From assembly GCF_958979055.1 (NCBI RefSeq), contig NC_084888.1, positions 3,800,001-3,864,000 of the forward strand: DNA of 64,000 bases, given 5' to 3'. The translations under genes and the position numbers were made by a program. Shown here one piece after another: positions 54,348 to 64,000 of the stretch. The DNA is from Alnus glutinosa. Its lineage: Eukaryota > Streptophyta > Magnoliopsida > Fagales > Betulaceae. The notes below the pieces were generated by a model, which saw only the letters and a list, made by a program, of their open reading frames with translations, did no database searches and was not told the DNA's origin. The first letter of the stretch is position 1. Each line of letters starts with the position of its first letter.

Positions 54348-54565
54348 ACATAGACTAACTATATACATAGTCCTTAATTGGTGTCTAATATATGGGTGCA
54401 GGTGTATCATTTTCAAGGGGAGCTGAAGCAAGGGTGACAGTGCAAAGAAGTCAATGTAGTCGCGATGTTGAGTGCTTTAATCAGATTCCTTGTCCGTTTG
54501 GCCTCCAACTTTGTCTCAAAGGAAAATGCAAATGCTTGGGAGGCCGGCCTCCTGCTAATATTTAG
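54254..54565 (+). CDS. Defensin-like cysteine-rich secreted peptide (2 exons)
   Basis: Exon 1 (54254-54311) and exon 2 (54402-54565) are joined across a 90-bp intron with TT|GTTAGT donor and GGTGCAG acceptor and a (TC)n tract. The product is 73 residues. The first 27 or so are a signal peptide (MEIKTCFKTAFVVVLLVAAC, then SRGAEA before the likely cut). The mature peptide has six cysteines spaced C-x5-C-x5-C-x6-C-x4-C-x1-C and ends LGGRPPANI. This arrangement, with an intron that splits the signal-peptide codons, is typical of plant defensin-like genes. The spacing is close to the NCR/late-nodulin pattern. Such peptides act in defence, reproduction or symbiosis, and the sequence does not say which. 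The gene was too short and split for plain ORF detection. The frame is intact and a TATA-like box is present. Confidence 0.85.
54317..54342. repeat. (TC)n microsatellite in the intron
   Basis: About 13 TC units directly after the donor of the defensin-like gene intron. Confidence 0.9.
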
Positions 54566-55306
54566 GATGCTATTCATAAATAATAAAAAGAAAAAATAAT
54601 TAGCAATCTTGTTTGTCGATCAATCCTCAAGTAGAGATGTCGTAGGAGTTATCTTAGCATCCTACTAAATTAAATGAGATATATGGAGGGTAAGATTACA
54701 GTCTTGTTACTATTGGAATAATTATTCTTTCAACTAATAAAGAATTTTCTTGGATTAAGTATGTCCCTATAATTATTTTTTTTTTTCCAGATTTAATGAA
54801 TAATTACGTACATCAAGTTCAATCGCAACTTAAAAAAAAAAATGATCACGTACGGAACAAGTTGTACGTTTGATGATTATATGAACTGTCACATCATTTA
54901 ATTGATGCTTTCTCTTCGTAAGGTTTGTTTTGCTACGAAAACCTAGATGAGTAATGTTTTAGATAAATTTTACACAGCTTTTGCGTAATTTTAACTATTT
55001 TTTTTTTTTTTTAATTTTTATGATCAATCATTATATTTATTTTCTCATATATGGACCCTAAATATTTAAGGGTTAATCTTAAAAAAAAATTGTTAGATTT
55101 GTGCAAGAATTATTACTCATTCAATTATAGATTTGCAAAAAATAAAATAAAAAAATGTATAAACGATGTACACAAAAATATGACACCAAACACATTTCAT
55201 TGGTTATTGAGCAAATTTTGCTTCGGTCTATTTGGTAAAAAATTGGCTCATTCAATAGAAAAGAGATATGATTCTTTACCACTTAAATATACAATTTTTC
55301 ATCGAG
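54566..55306. other. Spacer, no gene recognised
   Basis: AT-rich. A 100-residue frame at 55051-55353 is lysine- and asparagine-rich through base composition and matches nothing I know. Confidence 0.45.
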
Positions 55307-55430
55307 GGTTGATTGGTGCACAACAGTTGTGCAACTATTGTACACTTTTGTAGACACATGGGGTGGGACCCATATGGTGTGTCTACAAACTTGCACAATA
55401 ACAATGGTTGTGTAAGAGTTTTTTTTTCTC
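55307..55430. mobile_element. Foldback MITE-like element, about 120 bp
   Basis: GTGCACAACAGTTGTGCAAC...GTAGACACATGGGG is complemented by GTGTGTCTAC...TTGCACAATAACAATGGTTG. It resembles the unit B MITE at 42099 (GTGTAC and CATGGGGTGG phrases), so it is probably a diverged relative. Confidence 0.5.
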
Positions 55431-55712
55431 TTTTTCACCACATTATCTATGTGGCTTTAGAGTTATTTTAAAATAAAATAAAGTAGGGGACTACCTTATT
55501 ATATAGACAAAGTAGTCAAAAATTATATATTTAAATAGTAGAGAATCATATCTCATAGAGTAACACACGGAGACAAAATCTATCCTCCCATATATATTTG
55601 CAATAATGGTAACAATTAATATCAGTACATTTAATTGATATCTCTTCCTCTGCTGAATGAACTAAAGAAAAAAAATCTAATTAATTAGTCTTCCTACATT
55701 AACGTACCGATA

Positions 55713-57141
55713 TTAAAAGAAACAGTAATAGATCATAATCATAAATATAAATATACCTACTACCACCAACAAAACAGATATAATTGTAACCAAGAGAGGG
55801 TAGGGCGAGTTATTTCTTTGGACGGTTTGGTTCCATGAGGGTGTACATGATCCATCACAATGAGGAGAGTTTTTGGGGTCACCACAAATATTTGGACCAA
55901 AACCGACGAGTCCAGCAGCTGTATCAATGGAAATCTGAATCCCCGCTAATTGAGTGTTGCCAAGAATGGAGAATAGAGTTTTAGACGACGACGGGGCAAA
56001 TGCAAGACAAAAAATGTCGACATCCACTTCAACAAGAACGTTGCTTGGCGGAAGGCTCAGAGTTAGTCCGGTTGAAAAGTTTAAGAACACGCTGGGTACA
56101 TGAACCGAGTCTACCCCGGATGATATGTTATAACATGTATCCAAATCATACTTTTTGGAGGCCCGAGTGAGGTTCATGGCTTGAGCAATGAAAGCGTTTC
56201 GAAACGCCTTATAAGCCAACTTTGGAAGCCTGCTCACTTTGGTACCCGAATCCAAAACAACTCCCCCGTCACCCTTTCTAGTCAACCGAAAAATGCTTTC
56301 CGGAATGGGTACCCGCGGTTGCCGTCGGTTGCCGTCGGTTGTGGACCAAAGGCACCCATGCAGGTCCTTGGGGTAGCTCTCCAACAAGACCATGCCCAAA
56401 CTCCAACCACCCGGATGACCCCGCGGCCGTGGAGGCTCGATGTGGCAAACAGTAACTAAAGATGCTACCAGCCAAGCCACGGAGTTGAAGTTGGCTCAAC
56501 AAAGACATGGGCCCTTTTCCAATACCAAGCAATCCGTCTGTTCCAACGAACGACCCACTATTCTCATGTGCGCACCCCATGATTATGTTTGAAATATTGG
56601 CGAGCTCTAACGTTAGTGTTTCCCGCACAAGCGTGCCCATGGAATTGGACATGTCACCATAGGTCAAGTTGTATTGGCACTGACCTTGGTGGCAACCAGG
56701 CTTCCGGAGGCCGTCACAGACTGCGGAGCCGCAGGCCACTGTGGCAAAGGAAGCAGACCCAGCTGGGTTGAATATCGGGTCTGGCTGTGGGTAACACTTA
56801 CATGGGTTGCATTGAATCCACGTAAGGTCACTTCCGGAATCAAAGATCAGATATTGGGTCTTCGGAGGGGTGCCCACACCTATTTGAATGAGATATTGGG
56901 TAACCCCTAGAGGCAAACCTGAAAGTATACCGGTCCCAAGAATGTCCACCGGAGTAGCACCAAGTGTATCATTAGTAATACTACTGAGGCGGCGATGGAC
57001 TACTCTCAGCCTCCATTTTTCCTTGCTAGTCATGTTTGCATGTGACAGGGTAGAGGTAGAAGTGGAAGTGAAGGAGGAGGTGAGGTGGAGGTGCAACACA
57101 ACGACCACCACCACCATTGGTCTAGGTGATAAGAGCTGCAT
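55713..57141 (-). pseudogene. Plant aspartic protease (A1 family), frame-shifted
   Basis: A single-exon reverse-strand gene. From the likely start at 57141 (an upstream in-frame ATG at 57222 is possible) it has a hydrophobic signal segment, a propeptide, and the N-terminal half with the first catalytic site DSGSDLTWIQ, paired cysteines and YGDMSNSMGTL flap-like sequence. The frame stops at 56278. The second half resumes in another frame with VPIPESIFRLT, the second catalytic site VVLDSGTKVSRLP, ILGNTQLAGIQISID and FGPNIC. It ends with a hydrophobic, probably membrane, tail at 55713. The switch coincides with a 10-bp tandem duplication (GGTTGCCGTC twice, about 56321-56341). The segment that usually carries FYYVGLxGIxVGG in this family also seems to be missing there. 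Both DSG sites are kept, which implies recent damage. A sequencing or assembly error is the main alternative. Confidence 0.78.
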
Positions 57142-57312
57142 GACGTTTACAGTAAATGGGAGCTGTTTAGAGTTTGGTAGTGAGAGAGGATGAGATTCCG
57201 AACGATCTTGGATGCAGGGCAAGCTGTTTGTGATATGTCTAGCTAAGAGCGGGATAGAGAGGGCTGAGGAGGAGTTGTTATTGAGGTTGAAGAGAAACTA
57301 ACACCACCCAAC

Positions 57313-57320
57313 TATTTATA
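57313..57320 (-). promoter_or_regulatory. Putative TATA box of the aspartic protease gene
   Basis: TATTTATA on + (CTATAAATAG on the reverse strand) lies about 170 bp upstream of the likely start codon. Confidence 0.55.
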
Positions 57321-57322
57321 GC

Positions 57323-58700
57323 GGATGACTAAATCATGGCCCGTCATCGTCGCAAATGCTTGATTGCCAGAAATTAGCAACCCAATTTGAAAGAGGGGGA
57401 TAAACGTCGTTGGCCTTGATCATGACGTGCGCTGGTGGCCTGCCATGAGGAAAAGCGTTAGCTATTAGTGTGCTTGTAAGAGAATCAAATTAGTACTGAG
57501 TAAAGTGTATCCATGGTGAGAGAACAAAAAACAGAAGAATCAAGGAACGCTTTTGGCTCCTTGGCAGAAAAGCTTCGATTGCCAAAATTACCAACTAGTT
57601 AGTGTCTGCCATGCATGAGAAAATGTGATGCGGACAAATAATGTTTTTGGCAACTGTAGTTAGGAGAACTGAAAAGTAAAAAGGATACTTCATTTGTCAA
57701 AAGGGGTAAAAATCGTACTTGTCCAGTAGCATGCACCAAAAAATGGTCGTATAAATATTTCTTCCTCTTCATTTTTGTTCATATATTTATTTATTTTAAT
57801 CCATTTCCTTAATTTTCAGAAGCTAGAAAGGAAACTTACTAATATATATGGTACTTGATCAATGCCTAGCTACTAGTGTAAATTAATTACTTACACTGCT
57901 AACTTACTTTGATTGGAGTTGGTAAATTACAGTTTTGATATGCCTTTGCCATGGATCACAAGGCTTCACGATATTGTAATGCTGCAAATAATAAAATCTA
58001 GATAAGGAGTAAATAAGATTCTTGATGTTGCAGGTTTTAGTTCACAAAAGTGTTGCAAACACAGATAACGTTAAAGTATTTAGACACTGACAAATGTGAA
58101 AGTGTCATACAAGCAAGTGAAGCAACTCAACTAAGTAGGGATTCATGGACAAAGACTAATTAACAGATGGCATGAACAATGGAAACGGATCAAATATAAC
58201 ATGAAATTGCAGAGCGTTTCTTTGCATGAAAAGATTTAGTTTATAGGCATTAAGATATTCTCTCTGTGAACACAATAAACAACCAATATCTAGCTTATCG
58301 ATATGCTTTAAGCCTACATCTGTAAGGAAAATTGTAATTTAAAGATATAGCTAGCGTTATTATATTAATGGTTGAGAATGCCATTGTTTCTGTTTATCCA
58401 TATATTTTGGAAACTCCTTCGAGGATCAACATACAATGCCTCAATACCTCCTACCAAAACTTTAGCTTTAGATGAAAAGGAATACTCTAGGATAGGAATA
58501 CTCTAGGATAGGAAGACTCTATAAGTAGCAAAAGTTCACGCTTTTGACATTCAAAGAACCACTACATGCAAATTCATAGGGATGTAAAGTATCAAGGCAT
58601 CCTTGTTCTTCCCACTAGTTTTAATCTTTTTTTAGGGATCGGGTAAGAATATGTGACATATTTCTAGCTTACATTGAAGGCCGATTTAAGGCCCCAACCA
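57323..58700. other. Spacer, no gene recognised
   Basis: AT-rich sequence upstream of the protease gene. It includes a short direct repeat ATACTCTAGGATAGGAATACTC at 58483-58510. Nothing else identified. Confidence 0.5.
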
Positions 58701-61700
58701 AAACTTTAGCTTTTAAGAGATGTTATATTCGGATAATTGTACCATTGGTGTGAAGACCAAGAAAATAAATAGGAGATTTACCAGTTATAAATTATGTTTA
58801 TATAATTAACAAATAAAAGAATTAAAGTTGAGGGGCATTTTAGTAATTTTCCTCTTTTTTTCTCCCTTATCCTTTTTCTTTTCCTTTTCTTTTCTTTCTT
58901 TTCTTTTTCTTCTTTTTCTTCACGGTGGACAGCAGTCCACGACTGCTTCTTCTCTTCTTCTCCCTTTCTTCTCTCTTCTTCATTTCTTCTTCTTCTTTCT
59001 TCTGCCGAGCGACCCACAGAGAGATCGAGATAGAGATGAGAGGCCGAGAGAGATTCAGGGGAGATTGAGAGAGTGGAGAGACAGAGAGATGAGACCGAGA
59101 GATGTGAGAGCCGAGAGATGTCGAGAGAGAGATGAGATCGGGAAGTTGAGGAGTGATCGGAGCCCGATCCTCCGGTGGGTGGCGCCGACGAGACCAGAGG
59201 ACGCCGACGACGCGATCTCCGGTGAGCCCGTGAACCAGAGATGACCCGGGTGAGAGAGAACCCGAAACCCGTAGAAACCGTGACCCGAAGTCTAGACCCG
59301 GACCCGATCCTCCATTAACGAACTCCGGCGAACCAGTGATGGATCGGCGGCCTGAGATGCGGTTTCCGGCAACCCGTGAGCCCAGAAAACCCAAGGACCC
59401 GTGACCCGCCTGACCCTAGAGGAAGACCCGATTCTTCATGGCGTTTTCCGGCGGCTTTTCCGGCGGTCCAGTAGCGATTTCCGGTGGATTTGTTGAGGAA
59501 AATCCCTAAGGTATAAAAATCCTATGATTCTATTTAATTTGTAAATTGGATTATTATAAACCTTGTTGGTTGTTGGATCGGCTGAGCCGTGATTAGGTAG
59601 TTGATGTTTTCTGATTTTGGGGGTTCTTGATGTCCAGTGTGTGTGTCCGGCTGAGCCGTGTGTGTGTGGTTTATGTTGTGGATTGATTGGATTAGTGTGA
59701 AATTAGGGTTTGGTTGGATTATGATTTTGGGGGTTCACTACTGTTGGCCGATTGAGTGTATATTTATGGATATTGTGCTATTTGATCAGTACACAATGTT
59801 TGATTTGAGGAATTATTGTAGTTGGATGGGTGTTTTGGATTATCGGTTTAGGTGATTTTTGGGTGTTAGTTTCATGATGGGAATTGTTGGGTTTAATGAT
59901 GAAATTATGGATTTGTTTTTAATAGCTGATTTGATGATGTTTTATTGAGTCTTGTTGGTGGAGCTTGGTTGAGGATAGGTTCCGGTTAATGTCACAAGGA
60001 AATGGTCGAATGGTTTGGTTAGTTCCTTGTGGTAGCCGTGTGTAGAGAGTGATTTTAATAGGTGTTTTGATGAAATGTTGTTTGGAGAGAAGCTCATGGT
60101 TATTGAATCCTCTTTCAGAAATGACTAAATATGTGTATGTGAAATTGATGATCTTGGAAAGTGTTGTGGTTGGTTATGTTTTAGATTGTTATGCCCTTAT
60201 TGGGGTTGAGTTGGTTATAAACTAGTAAGAAAATAAATGAGTAAAGACTGCATTGAGTAAACGAGCAAATAAAGTATGTGGGCATAACGAAAGAATAAAC
60301 CCATGAATAGGTAAAGTGACTATATAAATAGATTATGGGATTTTAGTATAATATAGTTAAAGACATTTAGATAACCTTTAAGATTAAATCACTAGGGTCC
60401 TAGGTTAGAAAGACTTAATGGATAAGTGTATCAATAATAAGGTAGGAGCGTTTATGTGGAATGGTGGTGGACTAATAGCAAATTAAGCCTAAGTATAATG
60501 CTTGGCTTTGAGGTTAATGTATATGCCTCAAGCTTTAAGAATGTATATTATACTATGTGATCGTAAGTAGCTTAAAAAGAGCTATTAGATTAATATGTTG
60601 TATAAGGTTAAGGTTCTATAATCTAAACTATTTATATGGTTAGTAATTAAATAACTAATGCACTTATTCATTTATATTAAAAGTACTTAAAGTTTATTAC
60701 TGAATTAGGCTTATGTGGATAAACAAACCATAAGCTTAATGTCTAATAATGATAGTAAGGTAACTTGGTATCCAATTTATTTATCTACGTACACTAAGTA
60801 ATTTAGTATATTAATGGACTAGGTTTAAGTATTGTATATGTATATGTATATATGTACATATATACATATGCATGCATACATGTTAAATATATAATGTTAA
60901 CTTAGTAAATAAGCAACAAACCATTAATGGATTCACAATGGTAATGTGATGTAATAAATAATATGTAGGCGAATAAAATGGTAAATACATCTCCTAATTA
61001 ATAAGCAAGATATAATAAGAACTTATAACCAATGATTAGCCTAATAAGTAGTTTAGGATACCTAGTTAGCTTTAGAAGCGAGTGATGTGACGTGTGAGCA
61101 CGCGGGTAGTTAGGATGTCATAGAGTATGTGATTCAATAACATAGTCTAATGCTACCAATGTTTGCAGGATCATGTTCGGATTGGAGACTTTAATTGGTT
61201 CTCCAATGTAGAGTCCAAGTGACTAGAGTCCAAGGAGTGTTCGAGTTGGAGTCTAATGCAGCCAAGGTGGGTATTCCACTCACTGAGAAAATATATATTT
61301 TTATATGTATTGGATTGATAAAAATATATATATTGTTTATGAAACCGAACCAACCATATGATGAAATGTATATGCTTTGAGATGATTTGTTTAGTTTCGA
61401 TTATGTTCAAATATTATCAATGATGTTTAAGAATTGATGCATGAGGGAAAGATGTTAATTGATTTAAAGTGTTTTGAGTATGTTTTGCGGTTGAGATCTA
61501 AATTATGCAAATTGTTTGAGAACATGTAATGTTGAAACTGCGTAGATTTGATAAAGAAACTAAGTTTTGAATGATTTCAAAGTGTTGGGTAAAATGCTGG
61601 ATTTGTTTTGTTTTGAGAGGACGTGATTTAACAACTGCATAATTTCAGCGTGACACAGTAGGAAATATATACTGGTCAAGCACGGAACATTGAGCATGTA

Positions 61701-62979
61701 GTATAGAGCATACATATCAGGGCAACAGTATCAGCAGAGTAACAGTATCAGCACATTGAGGCAGTATCACATTGAGGCATGCATAGCATATATAGCATTG
61801 TTTTGTGAGAGAGGTTTTTATGTTATGAGTAGTTTTGCTAGACGTATTGGTATGCATAAGAGTCTTCATGAAAAGATCTTATGTATACTTTTATCGGATG
61901 GTCCATGTGTTAATAGCATACATTGAACTTGAAAGTACATGGATACATGATTGCCCAGGTGCGAGTAATGGCATGTCTATGAGTAGGAAGGTTGACTGTT
62001 CTTGTTCTTCAGGAAAGACGTGTTAGCATGATTGAGTTTAACTCTAGTGCTCTCATGATCTACTGACGTCAAAGCACGAAGCTGGAATACGATTAGAGAT
62101 GGTGTTGCGAGTGTTTTGTTGAAGGATGTTATCCTAGTATGGAAGAGTAAGATGCCATGTTCTTTGCTGAAGACTTATGTGTATACGTGATATCTGTGAT
62201 GGAGTGATCGTGTGCACATATGTCCAAGCGACCGGTGAAAAGTATTATTATAGAGGGGTCTATATGTAGAAACTTCCAAGGAGGGATGTCTGGAACTTCT
62301 ACATGTTTTCACAGCTATATAGTATGTTTTAAATGTTTTCTAAATAGTCGGTGTTTGCTGCATTAGCTGTTGGTAAATTGTGGCTAATATAGTGCTCGCA
62401 CGACTAAAAATAAATAGAGGTTGGTTCTTTGTGAAAACTCAGTTAGTCTTATACCACTGAGGTCTTAGTATGAGGTATACTAAGGCGGTGAACTCACTAT
62501 TTCACCTATGCGGATGTGGATACCACCACAACCGTGTAGATGATGTTTCTTTGGCTGCAGGTACTACGGTATAGTCGATGGGTCGGTAGCAGTGTGCTTG
62601 GGATATTATGACTGAAGCTCACCGCGACAGTTGTAATTGTCGGATCACGGGTTGTCCACTATTTTATAGGTTTGGTATGGCTTGTGACGTTTGTGTCACT
62701 TATTAATTGTTAAGCCATTATTGTTATAGTGTTAATAAGACTCAAACAGATAGATGTTAAATGGCTCTTTGTTGTAATTAATTTGTGATAGATGTATAAG
62801 TTGTAATTTCCGCTATTCATATTTATGTTTTCCGCTGCATAGATAGATGTATGTTATACTCTGATTATCAGGTACATGTTATGGGGCATGTGCCATATGT
62901 TGGCTGAGCGACACGTAGTCGTGCCACTGCGATGACTCGTTTTATGTTTGTATAAAAAAAAAAAAAACGGGTCGTCACA
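58700..62979 (+). mobile_element. Long 5' LTR of a Ty3-like retrotransposon
   Basis: The right edge is firm: ...CGGGTCGTCACA at 62979, followed five bases later by a primer-binding site. The left edge is uncertain, somewhere near 58.6-58.8 kb. The LTR has a CT-rich then GA-rich leader (58850-59130), GC-rich CCGGCG blocks (59160-59500), and the GGTGGGTATTCCACTCACTG motif (61267-61286) often found in long plant Ty3 (Tekay/Del-like) LTRs. Short frames at 58828-59244 and elsewhere are LTR by-products. The partner LTR lies outside the window, so age and integrity cannot be judged. Confidence 0.7.
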
Positions 62980-64000
62980 GAAAATGGTATCAGAGCAGTT
63001 TGTTCTAGGGTTTGTTAGGAAAAGCGGAAGTCTAGGTTTGTGTTAGAGTTTAAGTATAACCGAAGAGCCTTAGGATTCTAAAAGATTTAACGCAGATAAG
63101 GAAAACTTAAATAGGAATTCTTGTATGCATTGCATGGATTTTGTAATGCATTCATTAGGATTTGTGTTGTCTACGTAGCATAGTTCTTTGTAGACAAGCT
63201 ATGCCACTTAGACAATGACCTCTTCTTTAGTTTGGAGGTGTTGCATGCGTCTCAATAGATTCAAGTGCGACACATTCCCTTTGTCTCGTCCACGTATGTG
63301 GAGTCGTGTTGGTATAGAATGAACCCTTAGGTCAAAACATGCATGGCCACTTTTGTGGTGATGCTATTATGGGTAAGCCTAGGTGACTAGTCGCTTAGCC
63401 TTTTAGAAGAGTCTAGCATGATTGTGATAGGCTATAGGCGACGTAAGAGAGAGCTTCTTGTGAGAGTAGACTAATAACCGTCCTTTAAGAAGTGGTGACG
63501 TATTCTTAGGGCGCATCGAAGGAGACTTGAATCTTGAAGAGCGCGAGACCATCATACGAGATCAATTCAAGGAAATTGCGTAACTACAACTACGAGGATG
63601 ACGCCTAGGGAGGAGACAACCGACAACTAAGGCAACTACTCGATGACGAGAGACGTTTCCTTTAAGAATTCGACTAATAGATACGAGTTAAGATAATAAA
63701 GTATTAATGTGAAACAGACTAACAAGCGGATAACTAAAAATGATAAATTGCCAGATATCTTGTTTTAATAAACCAAGATTTAAGGAATGAAATAAAAATA
63801 GGTAGTTAAGTTAAATTTGACTAATCAATAAAGTTTATGGGCAAAATACTTTTAAAACACGGTTTCGAACATAAGAATTAACTTAAAGGTAGTAGTTCAA
63901 ACATGCTTTGTGTGTTAGGTATAAGATTTAACACAAATAATTATTAAAGTAAAAGTGATAGTTCAATGTGAACTTTCAAAATATAGTTGTATGTGTTAGA
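62980..64000 (+). mobile_element. Start of the retrotransposon interior
   Basis: Begins with the primer-binding site and continues as untranslated leader. No Gag frame is reached by the window end. The element is only partly seen. Confidence 0.65.
62985..63000 (+). promoter_or_regulatory. Primer-binding site (tRNA-iMet type)
   Basis: TGGTATCAGAGCAGTT matches the complement of the 3' end of plant initiator tRNA-Met over its first 12 bases, just inside the LTR. Confidence 0.85.

Noticed and set aside
55051-55353. 100-residue Lys/Asn-rich frame
   Set aside because: Composition follows the local AT bias. It runs into a foldback element and matches no known family.
58828-59394. Frames of 138 and 175 residues over the CT/GA-rich tract
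   Set aside because: Located in the 5' part of a long LTR, low-complexity, and overlapping on both strands.

Overview
This is a stretch of plant nuclear DNA, most likely from a dicot. The evidence is spliced genes with GT-AG introns, AT-rich spacers, and plant-type repeats: a Helitron, hAT, CACTA and Mutator-like MITEs, a plant L1-type LINE with DUF4283-type and CCHC domains, and Ty3-like LTR fossils. A woody rosid would fit the repeat style, but I cannot fix the species. There are no prokaryotic features.

Layout. At the left end is a four-exon reverse-strand gene for a small acidic protein resembling the plant MEE59 family (1395-2281). From 2671 to about 50955 lies an array of seven malectin-like-domain (MLD) genes. 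They encode, or once encoded, a secreted copy of the CrRLK1L receptor ectodomain that stops before any membrane or kinase part. Unit A (2671-19177) holds MLD1 (4952-6100), the broken MLD2 (10736-11900) and MLD3 (16031-17191). Unit B (27537-44339) repeats the same order: 29633-30781, 33171-34335 (broken) and 40101-41261. A third, shorter unit (46548-50955) adds another MLD3 copy (46944-48104). Comparing units gives empty-site evidence for several insertions: a 188-bp hAT MITE just before MLD1 and a 2.27-kb Helitron in unit A only, and a 1.66-kb CACTA element and a 154-bp MITE in unit B only.

Between units A and B sit an LTR-retroelement fossil (19178 to about 24740, reverse strand, non-autonomous), a decayed C-terminal fragment of an oligosaccharyltransferase STT3 gene (25260-26696, reverse strand), and a GC-rich repeat block (26940-27536). 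Unit B ends in a LINE (44340-46547) that is cut in its endonuclease domain and joined through a poly-T run to the third unit.

To the right of the array are a LINE 3' fragment (about 51600-52340, reverse strand), two foldback elements, a two-exon defensin-like cysteine-rich peptide gene (54254-54565), and a reverse-strand aspartic protease gene with a frame-shifting 10-bp duplication (55713-57141). The last 5 kb is a long LTR ending at 62979, followed by a tRNA-iMet-type primer-binding site and the start of an LTR-retrotransposon interior that runs off the window.

How the genes relate. The MLD proteins look extracellular. Their relatives (FERONIA/THESEUS-type receptors) sense cell-wall pectin or bind RALF peptides, so soluble copies could act as co-receptors, decoys or wall-binding proteins; this is inference. 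The defensin-like peptide and the protease are also secretory-type proteins, but nothing in the sequence links them functionally to the MLD array. No tRNA, rRNA or CRISPR features were seen.
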